DNA of 64,000 bases. Origin: Maritimibacter alkaliphilus HTCC2654 (GTDB lineage Bacteria; Pseudomonadota; Alphaproteobacteria; Rhodobacterales; Rhodobacteraceae). Below the pieces are notes generated by a model, which was not told where the DNA came from, made no database searches, and worked only from the letters and a program-made list of their open reading frames with translations. The DNA is taken from positions 3,583,906 to 3,647,905 of the forward strand of contig NZ_CH902578.1 in NCBI RefSeq assembly GCF_000152805.1. The letters run 5' to 3'. Shown here piece by piece: positions 9,118 to 17,621 of this stretch; positions within the stretch are counted from its first letter, which is position 1, and every line of letters starts with the position of its first letter. Both the position numbers and the translations under genes were made by a program.

Positions 9118-9145
9118 CGGCCCCGGCACCCTCCGGGGCCGTTTT
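9118..9145 (+). terminator. Intrinsic terminator after efp
   Basis: CGGCCCCGG and CCGGGGCCG form a nine-pair stem with a six-base loop, followed directly by TTTT. It lies between efp and the convergent kinase gene. Confidence 0.85.
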
Positions 9146-9149
9146 GCGT

Positions 9150-9956
9150 TCAGACGCCTAGTTCTTTCAGCAGCCGGTCGACCATGCCGCGATAACTGGC
9201 GCCGAACAGTCTGAGGTGCACGAGAGCCGGCCAGAGCGTGTAGACCGTGCGCCGCGTTTCCCATCCCGGTTCGAGCGGTCCATAGGCCTCGTCGAAGCCG
9301 CGACCGGGGCTTCCGAATAGGTGAAGCATGGCAAGGTCGACCTCGCAGTCGCCATAATAGCACGCCGGGTCGATGAAATGGATGCCGCCCTCGGGTCCGA
9401 AAAGCAGGTTGCCGGTCCACAGGTCGCCATGCAGCAGGGCGGGGCGCGGCGCGGCCGGCAGAAGGTGCGGAAGACGTTCGGCCAGATTTGCCAATCGTGG
9501 CGCGACCCCGCCGGGCAGATAGGGCGCATGGGCAAGCAGGCGGCGCGAGGCCCAGAAATCGGGCCAGTCCGTCGTTTCGGCGTTCGAAATCTCGACGTTT
9601 CCGAAAGCGTAGTCCTCATTCCAGCCATAGTTCGCGCCGGTCGCGCCATGCATCTGGGCAAGCGTCTCACCCGCTTTCGCCCAGGCGGTCGGCTGGGGTG
9701 CGCCTTCGTCAAGTGCTTCGATCAACAGAATGTTTCCCGCGACCCCGACCACATCGGGCACGGGCGCGCCGGTTTCGGCCATCGCGGTGAGCATCCGCGC
9801 CTCGCGATCCACCAGCGGGCCGGACTTGGCGACGACGCGTCCGCCGCCCTGTAGCGTGACGAGGGTGACCGCCGACAGATCGCCGCCATGAAGGGGTCGG
9901 CGGGCCGCAATGCGGTCGCCGGTCAGGTCGAGGATCGCGTGGTCTAGCGCGTCCAT
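9150..9956 (-). CDS. Fructosamine kinase family protein
   Basis: 268 residues with the aminoglycoside-phosphotransferase-like kinase fold. Catalytic and metal-binding motifs are HGDLWTGN near residue 175 and FIDPACYYGDCEVDLAM near 194, both typical of the fructosamine-3-kinase/YniA group. YniA-type proteins are proposed to phosphorylate ribulosamines or other glycated amines so that the adducts fall apart; the substrate here is not known. The start overlaps the end of the upstream ygfZ gene by 13 bp, so the two are probably translated from one message. Confidence 0.88.
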   Translation of the reverse strand: MDALDHAILDLTGDRIAARRPLHGGDLSAVTLVTLQGGGRVVAKSGPLVDREARMLTAMAETGAPVPDVVGVAGNILLIEALDEGAPQPTAWAKAGETLAQMHGATGANYGWNEDYAFGNVEISNAETTDWPDFWASRRLLAHAPYLPGGVAPRLANLAERLPHLLPAAPRPALLHGDLWTGNLLFGPEGGIHFIDPACYYGDCEVDLAMLHLFGSPGRGFDEAYGPLEPGWETRRTVYTLWPALVHLRLFGASYRGMVDRLLKELGV

Positions 9957-10693
9957 GTGACGGTCGCGTCACCGGCGGTCATCGGCCTCTCGGCCCGGTC
10001 GAACCGCAGATAGGCGATGGCCCGGTCGCCCGCGCGGGTGTGGAGCATACCCGCCGGTTTCCCGTCGTCGGTCGTGATCTCGGTCCCCGGTTCGGCCTCG
10101 CCGTCGACCGCCACGGTGACAAACCCTTTGCGCAGTTCCGTCTTGTGTTTCATGCGCGCGGTGACTTCCTGCCCGACGAAACAACCTTTCTTGAAATCCA
10201 CGCCGTTCAGCCGGTCGAAACCGGCTTCCAGAATGAAGGTGTCCGGTGTCAGCTCCGCGCCGGAGGCGGGCACGTTCAACTCAACCCGCAGCGCCTCCCA
10301 GTCCGTTGTGGGGGCGTCGCCCGGCGTGTCGGAATAAAGCCGCCAGCCAAGCGCCGCGTGGCGCGGGTCGGGAAAGGCGCCTTCGGGCATATCCTTGCGC
10401 CCGCGCAGCGCGAAAAGCTCGGTCGGCTCGATCTGCACGTCGGCGCGCAGCTTGTACATCGTCAGCCGCTGGCCCAGCGTTTGGGCAAGGTCGCTGTCCA
10501 CGTCGATGAGCAGCGCGTCGCCCGTGTCGACCATGAAGAAGTCGGCGATATACTTGCCCTGCGGCGTCTGAAGCGCGGCATAGGCAATGCCGCCGGGTTT
10601 GACGTTGTTGGTTACGAGATTGTCCAGAAATTTCACGCGGTCGGCGCCGGTGATCCTGAAAATCGTCCGGTTTTCATGGGTTTCCCCGGTCAT
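9944..10693 (-). CDS. ygfZ: Folate-binding YgfZ family protein
   Basis: 249 residues of the GcvT-like YgfZ/IBA57 family, which binds tetrahydrofolate and helps build or repair some iron-sulfur enzymes. The family signature K-G-C-x-x-G-Q-E is present as KKGCFVGQE, with the conserved Cys at residue 171. The N-terminal half (RITGADRVKFLDNLVTNNV) fits the folate-binding region. It is the first gene of a two-gene unit with the fructosamine-kinase-family gene and is divergent from the glycosyltransferase at 10755. Confidence 0.9.
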   Translation of the reverse strand: MTGETHENRTIFRITGADRVKFLDNLVTNNVKPGGIAYAALQTPQGKYIADFFMVDTGDALLIDVDSDLAQTLGQRLTMYKLRADVQIEPTELFALRGRKDMPEGAFPDPRHAALGWRLYSDTPGDAPTTDWEALRVELNVPASGAELTPDTFILEAGFDRLNGVDFKKGCFVGQEVTARMKHKTELRKGFVTVAVDGEAEPGTEITTDDGKPAGMLHTRAGDRAIAYLRFDRAERPMTAGDATVTWTR

Positions 10694-10754
10694 CGCTTTC
10701 CCCTGTCGGTGTTGCGATTAATATAGGCGCTCCACCGTCAGGCGAAAGGCCCCG

Positions 10755-11429
10755 ATGCGCGCGCGACTTTCCATCGTGATCCCGACCTTGAACGCGGAAG
10801 CCACGCTGCCCGCCGTTCTGATCGCGCTCATGGAGGGGGTCGAGGCGGGTCTCGTGCGCGAGTTGATCGTGACCGATGGCGGGTCGCAGGATGCGACACG
10901 CGCGATCGCCGAAGAGGTCGGGGCGATCTGGATCGCGGGCGAAGCGGGGCGCGGCGGGCAGCTCGCACGCGGTTGCGCCAAGGCGGGCGGCGATTGGATG
11001 CTGGTGCTGCACGCCGACAGCGTTCCGGGGCCGGGCTGGGTCGAAGCGGCCGAGCGCGGGATGCTGCGCGGCGGGCCGGGGTATTTCCGCCTGCACTTCG
11101 CCGCACGGGGCCTCGCCCCACGCCTGACCGCCGGTTGGGCCAACCTGCGGTCCGCCCTGTTCGGTCTTTCGTTCGGGGATCAGGGATTGCTCGTGTCCCG
11201 GGCCAACTACATGGCGGCGGGCGGCTATCCCGATGTCCCGCTGATGGAGGACATGGCGCTCGTGCGCGCACTGCCACGCCCGCGCCCGCTGGATGCATGG
11301 GTCGAAACGAGTTGGACGCGATACCGGGGCCGCTGGCTGGCCCAAGGCAGCCGAAACCTGATCCGTCAGGCGCGTTTCCTCGCAGGGGCCGATCCAGCCA
11401 AACTCGCCCGCGGCTACCGGACCGATTGA
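10755..11429 (+). CDS. Family 2 glycosyltransferase (TIGR04283-like)
   Basis: 224 residues of a GT-A fold. It opens with LSIVIPTLNAEATLPAVL and has the acidic metal/donor motif as VLHADS near residue 90. The motifs GDQGLLVSR and GYPDVPLMEDM are typical of the small group once called rSAM/selenodomain-associated transferase 2 (TIGR04283), which some databases now link to arsenosugar biosynthesis. The substrate cannot be read from the sequence. An arsenic-resistance operon lies 3 kb upstream, but the intervening genes are unrelated, so the link is only suggestive. Confidence 0.75.
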   Translation: MRARLSIVIPTLNAEATLPAVLIALMEGVEAGLVRELIVTDGGSQDATRAIAEEVGAIWIAGEAGRGGQLARGCAKAGGDWMLVLHADSVPGPGWVEAAERGMLRGGPGYFRLHFAARGLAPRLTAGWANLRSALFGLSFGDQGLLVSRANYMAAGGYPDVPLMEDMALVRALPRPRPLDAWVETSWTRYRGRWLAQGSRNLIRQARFLAGADPAKLARGYRTD

Positions 11430-11454
11430 CCTTGCCCGATGCCGGGGCTACCGA
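11426..11454 (+). promoter_or_regulatory. Candidate promoter for the aminotransferase gene
   Basis: TTGACC, a 17-base spacer, then TACCGA, 27 bases before the ATG at 11482. The same TTGACC-N17 layout precedes metZ and glyQ in this window. It is inferred from the sequence only. Confidence 0.4.
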
Positions 11455-11481
11455 TTTGGCCTCGGAAAACCGGAGCCTGCC

Positions 11482-12675
11482 ATGAACCTGTCATTCGGCC
11501 GCGATTACCTTGCCATCCCCGGCCCCTCGGTGTCCCCCGAGCGGGTGCTGAACGCGATGCACACCTCGGCCCCCAATATCTACGAGGGCGCCTTGGTCGA
11601 CATGGTGGCCGACATGGTGCCGGACCTGAAGGCGGTCGCGCGGACCCAAGGCCATGTCGCGATCTATATCGCGAACGGGCACGGCGCATGGGAAGCGGCC
11701 GCGATGAACCTTCTCGCCCCTGGCGACATGGCGCTGGTACTCGACACCGGGCGGTTCGCAGGCATCTGGGGCACGGTCTGCGAAAGGCTGGGCGTCAAGA
11801 CGCAACTCATCGACTTCGGCAAGAAATCCGCCGTCATCCCGGAGCGGGTCGAGGCCGCGCTTCGCGCCGATACCGAACACAAGATCAAGGCCGTGCTGAC
11901 GGTGCAGACCGACACCGCCACAGGCGTGCGCAACGATATCCCCCTGCTGCGCGAAGCGATCGACGCGGCCGAGCATCCCGCGCTTCTCATGGTCGATTGC
12001 ATCGCCTCGCTCGCCTGCGACGTCTACGAGATGGACGCGTGGGGCGTCGATGTGACGGTGGCCGCCAGCCAGAAAGGGCTGATGACGCCCCCCGGTCTGG
12101 GTTTCGTGTTTCTGAACGACAAGGCGCGCGCGGCGCAGAACCCGAATGTCAGTTATTACTGGGACTGGGCTCCGCGGATCGAGCCGGAGCGGTTCTACCA
12201 GTTCTTCGGGGGCACCGCGCCCACGCACCACCTGCTGGGCCTGCGCGCCGCGCTCGACCTGATCGCGGAAGAGGGCGGGATCGAAGCGGTCTGGAAACGC
12301 CACGCCGTGCTCGCCCGCACGGCCTGGGCCGCGTTCGAGGCTTGGGGCCAAGGCGGACCGATGGAGATCAATGTGGCCGACCCCGCCATACGCTCCCACG
12401 CCGTGACGGCGTTGAGCCTTGGCGCCCATGACGGCAGCCGGCTGCGCCGTTGGGTGCAGGACAACGGCGGCGTGACGCTGGGCATCGGGCTAGGCATGTC
12501 GGCGCCGGGCGACCCGAACGGCGACGGGTTCTTCCGGCTCGGGCACATGGGTCACATCAATGCCCACATGATGCTGGGCGCGCTGGGCGTGATCGAATCC
12601 GGGCTCAAGGCGCTTTCGATCCCGCATGGCGACGGCGCCTTGTCCGCCGCCGCGCAGGTGATCGCCGAGGCCTGA
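11482..12675 (+). CDS. Class V PLP aminotransferase (serine/alanine-glyoxylate type)
   Basis: 397 residues, fold-type I. The PLP lysine lies in ASQKGLMTPPG near residue 198, preceded by the cofactor-ring aspartate in MVDCIASL. The N-terminal GPSVSPERVL and the AIYIANGHGAWEAA segment place it with serine/alanine:glyoxylate aminotransferases. In methylotrophs or photorespiring cells this enzyme interconverts glyoxylate and glycine. BhcA of the beta-hydroxyaspartate cycle is a close relative, but its partner genes (bhcB, bhcC, bhcD) are absent here. The exact amino donor is therefore undecided. Confidence 0.85.
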   Translation: MNLSFGRDYLAIPGPSVSPERVLNAMHTSAPNIYEGALVDMVADMVPDLKAVARTQGHVAIYIANGHGAWEAAAMNLLAPGDMALVLDTGRFAGIWGTVCERLGVKTQLIDFGKKSAVIPERVEAALRADTEHKIKAVLTVQTDTATGVRNDIPLLREAIDAAEHPALLMVDCIASLACDVYEMDAWGVDVTVAASQKGLMTPPGLGFVFLNDKARAAQNPNVSYYWDWAPRIEPERFYQFFGGTAPTHHLLGLRAALDLIAEEGGIEAVWKRHAVLARTAWAAFEAWGQGGPMEINVADPAIRSHAVTALSLGAHDGSRLRRWVQDNGGVTLGIGLGMSAPGDPNGDGFFRLGHMGHINAHMMLGALGVIESGLKALSIPHGDGALSAAAQVIAEA

Positions 12676-12677
12676 GG

Positions 12678-13076
12678 TCAGACGCCCACTTCGGGGCCGA
12701 GGCACAGAAGCGGTTCTTCGCTTTCCCCGGTCTCGTAAAGCTCTTCGTATTCCGGGTTGTTCTCGAACCGGGCGACCAGTGTCGAGCCACGCAGGAAGAA
12801 CGACCAGCACTGCGGCTCGGGGTTGTCCTCGTAGATGAAGCAGATGTTGCCGTCGTCGGGATACCAGTGCCCGGACTTGCAGCGCCCGTCGAGGAAGGAC
12901 CAGCGCACGGTTCGACCCGGCAGGTAATCCTCTCCGCCGTAGTTCTGCCCGTCGAAGCCGTACATCAGCGTCTTGCCGGTCACATATTCCTCGAACTGCT
13001 GCGGGGTGAGGCGTTCGCTTTCCGCGGCGACGGCTGTCAGCGGCAGGCAGAAGGCGAGCAGGGCGGCGCGGATCAT
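12678..13076 (-). CDS. Secreted small protein of unknown function
   Basis: 132 residues with a clear signal peptide (MIRAALLAFCLPLTAVAAES). The mature part contains six cysteines and many aromatic residues and has no motif I recognise. The pattern of FEEYVTGKTLMYGFDGQNYG followed by WSFLDGRCKSGHWYPDDG resembles small periplasmic proteins common in Rhodobacteraceae. It overlaps the end of the AlkB-like gene by four bases (ATGA-type overlap), so the two are probably translated together. It is convergent with the aminotransferase gene. Confidence 0.75.
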   Translation of the reverse strand: MIRAALLAFCLPLTAVAAESERLTPQQFEEYVTGKTLMYGFDGQNYGGEDYLPGRTVRWSFLDGRCKSGHWYPDDGNICFIYEDNPEPQCWSFFLRGSTLVARFENNPEYEELYETGESEEPLLCLGPEVGV

Positions 13077-14104
13077 GCGGGGCGTCCTTTGTATCGGGCG
13101 AGCACCGGGTTCATCACCCGACGCCAGAGTTTCGGAAACAGCGCGAGCGCGGCCATTGCGGGCAACGTCGACGGCAGGGTGGGCGCATCGTCATGGGTGG
13201 CCAGTGCCGGGTAGGGCCGCGACGGGTGCGCATGGTGGTCGGAGTGGCGCGGCGCGTTCAGCATCAGGTGGCGCGAGAACCAGTGCCCGGCATTCCAGCT
13301 GTGCTGCGGGCCGACCGGCTCCAGCTTGCCATTGTCCCGTGTCGCGCGCGTCAGCCCATAGTGCTGGACGTAATCGGACAGAAGAAGCTGGGTGGTCGCA
13401 TACCACGACAGGAGGAGATGTGCGCCCAGCCCGGCCCAGCCCCAGACGATCGCCGAGGCCGCGACGAAGGCCAAGGCCCCGGCGCAATAGGTGACATAGG
13501 GGTTGATCCCGCCCGTGCCGCGTCGCGCGAGGTCGGCCTTTTCCGCGCGATACCCTTCGACGAAGCTTCCCAGCCACGCGCGGCGCGAAAACGCATAGAA
13601 CCCCTCGTTCTCGCGCGCCGAGTTCGGGTCTTGCCGTGACGCGGCATATCGATGATGCACCTTGGTATGCGCCGAGGTGTGGTGCCCGAACAAAAGCGAG
13701 ATATAGACCCATTTCCCAAGCTCGAAGAGCGGGCGCCGGGTCCGGTGGATCAACTCATGCGCGTTCGAATTGGACACCTGCCCGAAGAACAGGCCTGCGG
13801 CCGCGAACAGCGCGAACCAGTTCGCCGGATGCAGCCCGCCGGTCGCCAAAGCCCGGATGACCAGTGCCAGCAGCACGAAATGCAGAATGGCGAGCAAAGC
13901 CGACAGCCCGTCGGCGGCGGGCAATTCGCGGGTCGGGTCGGCGGGCGGGTCCATCGCCCGGATCAACTGATCCATGCCGAAGGTGAAAAGCGTCATGTAA
14001 AGGAACGCGGCCCAGACCCATGCCCCGCCCGCGACCGCGCCGACCGCGATGAGCACGACCGGGGTCAGGGTGGCGAAGGCATAGGCACGGACCGGATGGT
14101 TCAT
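13073..14104 (-). CDS. alkB: Alkane 1-monooxygenase (AlkB-type membrane di-iron enzyme)
   Basis: 343 residues with six predicted membrane helices. The histidine boxes of the AlkB family are all present: HELIH at 116-120, HTKVHH at 146-151 with the following SARENEGFYAF stretch, DYVQHYGL, and RHSDHHAHPSRPY. AlkB hydroxylates the terminal carbon of medium- and long-chain alkanes in the inner membrane, taking electrons from rubredoxin. No rubredoxin gene or fused rubredoxin domain is visible. The ATG at 14104 was preferred because the upstream 30 codons do not look coding. The protein is somewhat shorter than the roughly 400-residue Pseudomonas AlkB, so the natural substrate is uncertain. Confidence 0.88.
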   Translation of the reverse strand: MNHPVRAYAFATLTPVVLIAVGAVAGGAWVWAAFLYMTLFTFGMDQLIRAMDPPADPTRELPAADGLSALLAILHFVLLALVIRALATGGLHPANWFALFAAAGLFFGQVSNSNAHELIHRTRRPLFELGKWVYISLLFGHHTSAHTKVHHRYAASRQDPNSARENEGFYAFSRRAWLGSFVEGYRAEKADLARRGTGGINPYVTYCAGALAFVAASAIVWGWAGLGAHLLLSWYATTQLLLSDYVQHYGLTRATRDNGKLEPVGPQHSWNAGHWFSRHLMLNAPRHSDHHAHPSRPYPALATHDDAPTLPSTLPAMAALALFPKLWRRVMNPVLARYKGRPA

Positions 14105-14220
14105 GCCCAAATGATACCGCCCGTGCCGCGCTGCGGAAAGAGCCTGTTGGGACTGCGGCAAATGAAACCTTGACCTGTGGCGGCCTCTCGCCATTCTGCC
14201 GCGCGGGGGAAGGAGACGTC

Positions 14221-14847
14221 ATGATCGCACCTCTGCTCGTCTGGACCGGCATCCTCGCAGCACTGGTCTATCTGCCGATGACCGAGGACGAGCCGAACTG
14301 GCCACGCACCGTGGTCAAGGCTCTGCCGCTCATATTCTTCGCCTATGCGGCATGGCAGGCCGGGAACACCGCCTTCCTCGTCGCGGGGCTGTTCCTGTCG
14401 GCGCTGGGCGACATGGCGCTGTCGCGGACCGGGCGTCAGACGTTCCAGTTCGGTCTCGCCGCCTTCGCATTGGCGCACCTGCTTTACGTGTTTCACTTTC
14501 TGGTCCTGTCGCAGTCGCCGCTGTGGGAGGCCTTCGTGCTGAACACGCCGATGGCGGTGTTTCTCGTGGCCTACGCGCTGGCGGTCGAGGTGTGGCTCAT
14601 CCCCTACACGATGGAACTCAGGTGGCCGGTGCGCGCCTATGTCGTGCTCATCACGCTCATGGGCCTTGCCGCGCTGACCATGCCGATGGGGACCGCCTTT
14701 CTGGGGGCCGCGTTCTTCATCGCCTCCGACACGCTGCTGGCCTTCCAGCTCTTCCGGCTGGACGAGGACAATCCGCTGACGGGCCGGATCGGTTGGGCGA
14801 TCTGGATCGCCTACATCGCGGGACAGGCGATGATCCTGTCGGCCTGA
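14221..14847 (+). CDS. YhhN/TMEM86-family membrane protein (lysoplasmalogenase family)
   Basis: 208 residues with about eight membrane helices. Conserved acidic positions lie in LFLSALGDMALS and FFIASDTLLAFQLF, as in the YhhN family. The animal member TMEM86 cleaves lysoplasmalogens; bacterial members are mostly untested. The start at 14221 is preceded by GGAGACGTC-type purine-rich sequence, and the longer frame upstream overlaps a candidate promoter (TTGACC at 14170-14175). The gene is divergent from alkB. Confidence 0.85.
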   Translation: MIAPLLVWTGILAALVYLPMTEDEPNWPRTVVKALPLIFFAYAAWQAGNTAFLVAGLFLSALGDMALSRTGRQTFQFGLAAFALAHLLYVFHFLVLSQSPLWEAFVLNTPMAVFLVAYALAVEVWLIPYTMELRWPVRAYVVLITLMGLAALTMPMGTAFLGAAFFIASDTLLAFQLFRLDEDNPLTGRIGWAIWIAYIAGQAMILSA

Positions 14848-14900
14848 GGCTTCCATATCGGCGAAATCGCGATTAGGTGAAAACGAACTGCGGAGGCGTC

Positions 14901-16262
14901 ATGTCGTTTTTTTCTAAACTCAAGGACCGGTTGACCAAATCCTCGTCCAAGCTGGAACAGGGGCTGGAGGCGATCGTCGAGGATGGCGGGGTCGAGGAAG
15001 AGGCCGTTTCGGCCCAGCCCGAACCGACGCCGCCCCCCGGTCCGACACCAGCGCCCGGGCCGGGGCCGGATGCGGAACCGGAGCCTGCGCCCGAGCCGAC
15101 CCCGGAACCGGAAAACGTGCCCCAGCCCGATCCGGTGACCCCGCCGACCGAGCCGACGCCGGATACGCCGCCCACCGAGATTCCCACCCCGGACAGCGAC
15201 CCGGAGCCGGACGCGCCGACCACACCGCCGCCGGGGCCGTCCGAGATCCCGCAAACGCCCGACGTGACGCCGGACCCGACGCCCCTGGAGACGCCGCAAC
15301 CGGCGGACCCGAAGCCGGACCTCACGCCGATGGAAATTCCCACGCAAAGCCCGGACACGGGCGAGGCGCGGGGCGAAAAGCCGGGGTTCTTCGGACGCCT
15401 CATGGGGCGCGGCGCGGCCAAGACGACCGTGGTGCGCCGGGTGCTGGACGACGACATGCTCGAAAGCCTCGAGGAACTCATGATCGCGTCCGACATGGGC
15501 GTGGACACGGCCTTGCGCGTATCGGCCAACATCGCCGAGGGGCGTCTGGGCCGGAAGGTTTCCGTCGAGGAGATCAAAGAAATCCTCGCCAAGGAAATCG
15601 CGCGGGTGATGGAGCCTGTGGCCAAGCCGCTGCCGCTTTATCCGAACCGCCCGCAGGTCGTGCTGGTCGTCGGCGTCAACGGTGCGGGCAAGACCACGAC
15701 CATCGGCAAGCTCGCCTCGCAGTTCCGCGCGGCTGGCAAGTCGGTGGTGATCGCGGCGGGCGACACGTTCCGCGCCGCCGCCGTCGAGCAGCTTCAGGTC
15801 TGGGGCGAACGCGCGGGCGTGCCGGTGCTGACCGCGCCCGAAGGGTCCGATCCCGCCTCGCTCGCCTTCGATGCGCTGACCAAGGCGCGGGCCGACGGTG
15901 CCGACCTGTTGATGATCGATACGGCGGGCCGGCTCCAGAACCGCGAAGACCTGATGGCGGAACTGGCCAAGATCGTCCGCGTCATCAAGAAGATCGACGA
16001 CAGTGCGCCGCACAACACGCTTCTCGTGCTGGATGCCACCACCGGGCAGAACGCCCTGAGCCAGGTGCAGACCTTCCAGAAACTCGCCGATGTCTCCGGG
16101 CTGGTCATGACCAAGCTCGACGGAACGGCGAAGGGCGGCGTGCTGGTCGCGCTGGCCGACAAGTTCGGCCTGCCGATCCATGCGATCGGCGTGGGCGAGC
16201 AGATCGACGATCTGGCCCCCTTCGACCCCGACGATTTCGCCAAGGCGCTGACCGGGCTTTGA
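14901..16262 (+). CDS. ftsY: Signal recognition particle receptor FtsY
   Basis: 453 residues. The N-terminal A region carries an amphipathic start (MSFFSKLKDRLTKSSSKLEQ) and then about 130 residues made almost only of Pro, Glu, Asp and Thr. The C-terminal NG domain holds the GTPase motifs GVNGAGKTTT, DTAGR and TKLDGTAKGG. FtsY docks the SRP-ribosome complex at the membrane for co-translational insertion. The Pro/Glu-rich linker is a size-variable acidic region, common in alphaproteobacterial FtsY. The ATG at 14901 follows GGAGG. The next two genes downstream are on the minus strand and of unknown function, respectively. Confidence 0.97.
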   Translation: MSFFSKLKDRLTKSSSKLEQGLEAIVEDGGVEEEAVSAQPEPTPPPGPTPAPGPGPDAEPEPAPEPTPEPENVPQPDPVTPPTEPTPDTPPTEIPTPDSDPEPDAPTTPPPGPSEIPQTPDVTPDPTPLETPQPADPKPDLTPMEIPTQSPDTGEARGEKPGFFGRLMGRGAAKTTVVRRVLDDDMLESLEELMIASDMGVDTALRVSANIAEGRLGRKVSVEEIKEILAKEIARVMEPVAKPLPLYPNRPQVVLVVGVNGAGKTTTIGKLASQFRAAGKSVVIAAGDTFRAAAVEQLQVWGERAGVPVLTAPEGSDPASLAFDALTKARADGADLLMIDTAGRLQNREDLMAELAKIVRVIKKIDDSAPHNTLLVLDATTGQNALSQVQTFQKLADVSGLVMTKLDGTAKGGVLVALADKFGLPIHAIGVGEQIDDLAPFDPDDFAKALTGL

Positions 16263-16265
16263 CCC

Positions 16266-16817
16266 TTACGCGTCCTCGGCCGCGAGGTCATGCACCTCCT
16301 GCCGCAGGGCCCGCGTGGTTTCCGGGTCGAGCTTCATTTTGCGGGCGAGCCAGTCGACCGCCTTGTCCCGGTTCACAGTGCCATAGAACTCACGCTCGTC
16401 CTTCAACCCGTTGAGCTGTGAATAGATGACGAACAGACGATGCAGCATCAGCATGGCGAGGTTCGGCACCACCACGGCGACAAGCCCCTCTTTCGGAACG
16501 TCCTCATAGCTGCGCCGCTCCATCGCGACCCGCGCGGCATCGCTGGTGCCGGCCTTCACGAACCGCAGGTTTCCACCGTCGATGATCGCGGGAAGGCCCA
16601 CGTCCATGTCCGGCTCTTCGCCGTTCAGAATGCGTTTCCAAGGGTCGAGCATGTCACGATTGGAATAGGGGTCCGAGACGAGGATATGGATGACCTTGGC
16701 GGATTTGAGCAGCCTGAGTTTGTGTATCGTTCGGCTCCTGACGGAAATGACGGGGCGGACGGTCGAACCGGCACGCCGTGACAATAATACTCCCAGTATA
16801 CATGGGCGCCCGATCAC
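16266..16817 (-). CDS. Hypothetical protein, start uncertain
   Basis: Up to 183 residues and not recognised. The C-terminal 130 residues look genuinely coding and are mostly helical (LAMLMLHRLFVIYSQLNGL, then NRDKAVDWLARKMKLDPETT). The N-terminal 40 codons are less convincing. Possible starts are GTG at 16817, TTG at 16784 (preceded by GGGAG five bases away) and ATG at 16652. A dyad ATACT-CCC-AGTAT at 16787-16799 overlaps the region where a promoter would lie if the TTG or ATG is used. The gene is convergent with ftsY (3-bp gap) and separates it from the DMT transporter/yciB pair. Confidence 0.6.
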   Translation of the reverse strand: MIGRPCILGVLLSRRAGSTVRPVISVRSRTIHKLRLLKSAKVIHILVSDPYSNRDMLDPWKRILNGEEPDMDVGLPAIIDGGNLRFVKAGTSDAARVAMERRSYEDVPKEGLVAVVVPNLAMLMLHRLFVIYSQLNGLKDEREFYGTVNRDKAVDWLARKMKLDPETTRALRQEVHDLAAEDA

Positions 16818-17031
16818 GCTGAATGTTTATCTTACGTGAATCTTTTGAATCCGAAGGGCCGAATCGCCGCGGGTTTCGGGGCGTGACCATAGGGCCGGGC
16901 GGGCGTCGGCGGCGTGGATCGACGCGGGATTTCCCTTGTTAACCGCTTTTCCCGGCGACGCAAAAAAACCGGGACTTCTGCCCAATTGTTTTCAAATTCG
17001 ACGGCTATGTGCGATATTGTCATCATCACAA

Positions 17032-17047
17032 GTCAGGTTTTCCTGAC
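17032..17047. promoter_or_regulatory. Inverted repeat just upstream of a hypothetical gene
   Basis: GTCAGG-TTTT-CCTGAC, a perfect six-base dyad, ends 22 bases before the ATG at 17070. It could be an operator or a leader hairpin near the ribosome-binding site. The surrounding 16,940-17,050 is A+T-richer than its neighbours, consistent with a promoter region. Confidence 0.35.
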
Positions 17048-17069
17048 CACAACGAGCAGATTTCAGGGC

Positions 17070-17612
17070 ATGGCCCGACGCAGAGCAACAGAACCCACGC
17101 TCCTTCTGAAAGGAACCCGCACCGCGATGTCCTTCGTCGCCGAGGCGCGGCGGCTTGCGATTTCCGATCCCTATCCCGAAGACGGGCAGGCGGGGTATTC
17201 GGTCATGGCCGACGTGCTGGCGCGGGCCGTGCTGTTTGCGAACTGGGAGGTGGTGGGCGCTGCCGCGCTGATCCGGGCGGGCGATACCGTGCGCGTGGCC
17301 GAGGCGGGGCTGATCGGGGCGTTTCGCACCGACGAATACATGCGCCGGCTGACCTGGCGGATGCTGGCGGACGCCGCCCACGAACTCGCCGATACGGTCG
17401 AGATACAGGATGCCTGGCGCGAGTCACTGGATATCGCGCCCTTCATCAACCGCCGCCGCGTGAACCGGGCCGAGGACAAGGCGGCGCGCCCCATGCCGAT
17501 CGGGCGGCTGACGATTCCCATGGACGCCGCGATGGCCGCACGTCTGGCCGACAGCGAGCGTCAGGGCAGGGGCCGCGGAATCCCTCGTGCACCTCGGGGA
17601 ATGTCGCTGTAA
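17070..17612 (+). CDS. Hypothetical protein
   Basis: 180 residues, soluble, not recognised. The N-terminus is basic (MARRRATEPTLLLKGTRTAM), the middle is helical with repeated Ala and Arg, and the C-terminus is basic and rich in Arg and Gly. The in-frame sequence upstream of 17070 is low in coding character and contains a dyad, so the ATG at 17070 was chosen; an ATG at 17127 is possible. The gene ends nine bases before the DMT transporter start, so the two may be cotranscribed. No cofactor or catalytic motif is visible. Confidence 0.6.
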   Translation: MARRRATEPTLLLKGTRTAMSFVAEARRLAISDPYPEDGQAGYSVMADVLARAVLFANWEVVGAAALIRAGDTVRVAEAGLIGAFRTDEYMRRLTWRMLADAAHELADTVEIQDAWRESLDIAPFINRRRVNRAEDKAARPMPIGRLTIPMDAAMAARLADSERQGRGRGIPRAPRGMSL

Positions 17613-17621
17613 TCAGCGCGG

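Noticed and set aside
11482-12675. BhcA of the beta-hydroxyaspartate cycle
   Set aside because: bhcB, bhcC and bhcD, which normally accompany it, are absent on both sides.
15020-15370. Tandem DNA repeat in the ftsY N-terminus
   Set aside because: The Pro/Glu-rich segment is repetitive in composition, but no exact repeat unit recurs; it is a normal acidic linker.
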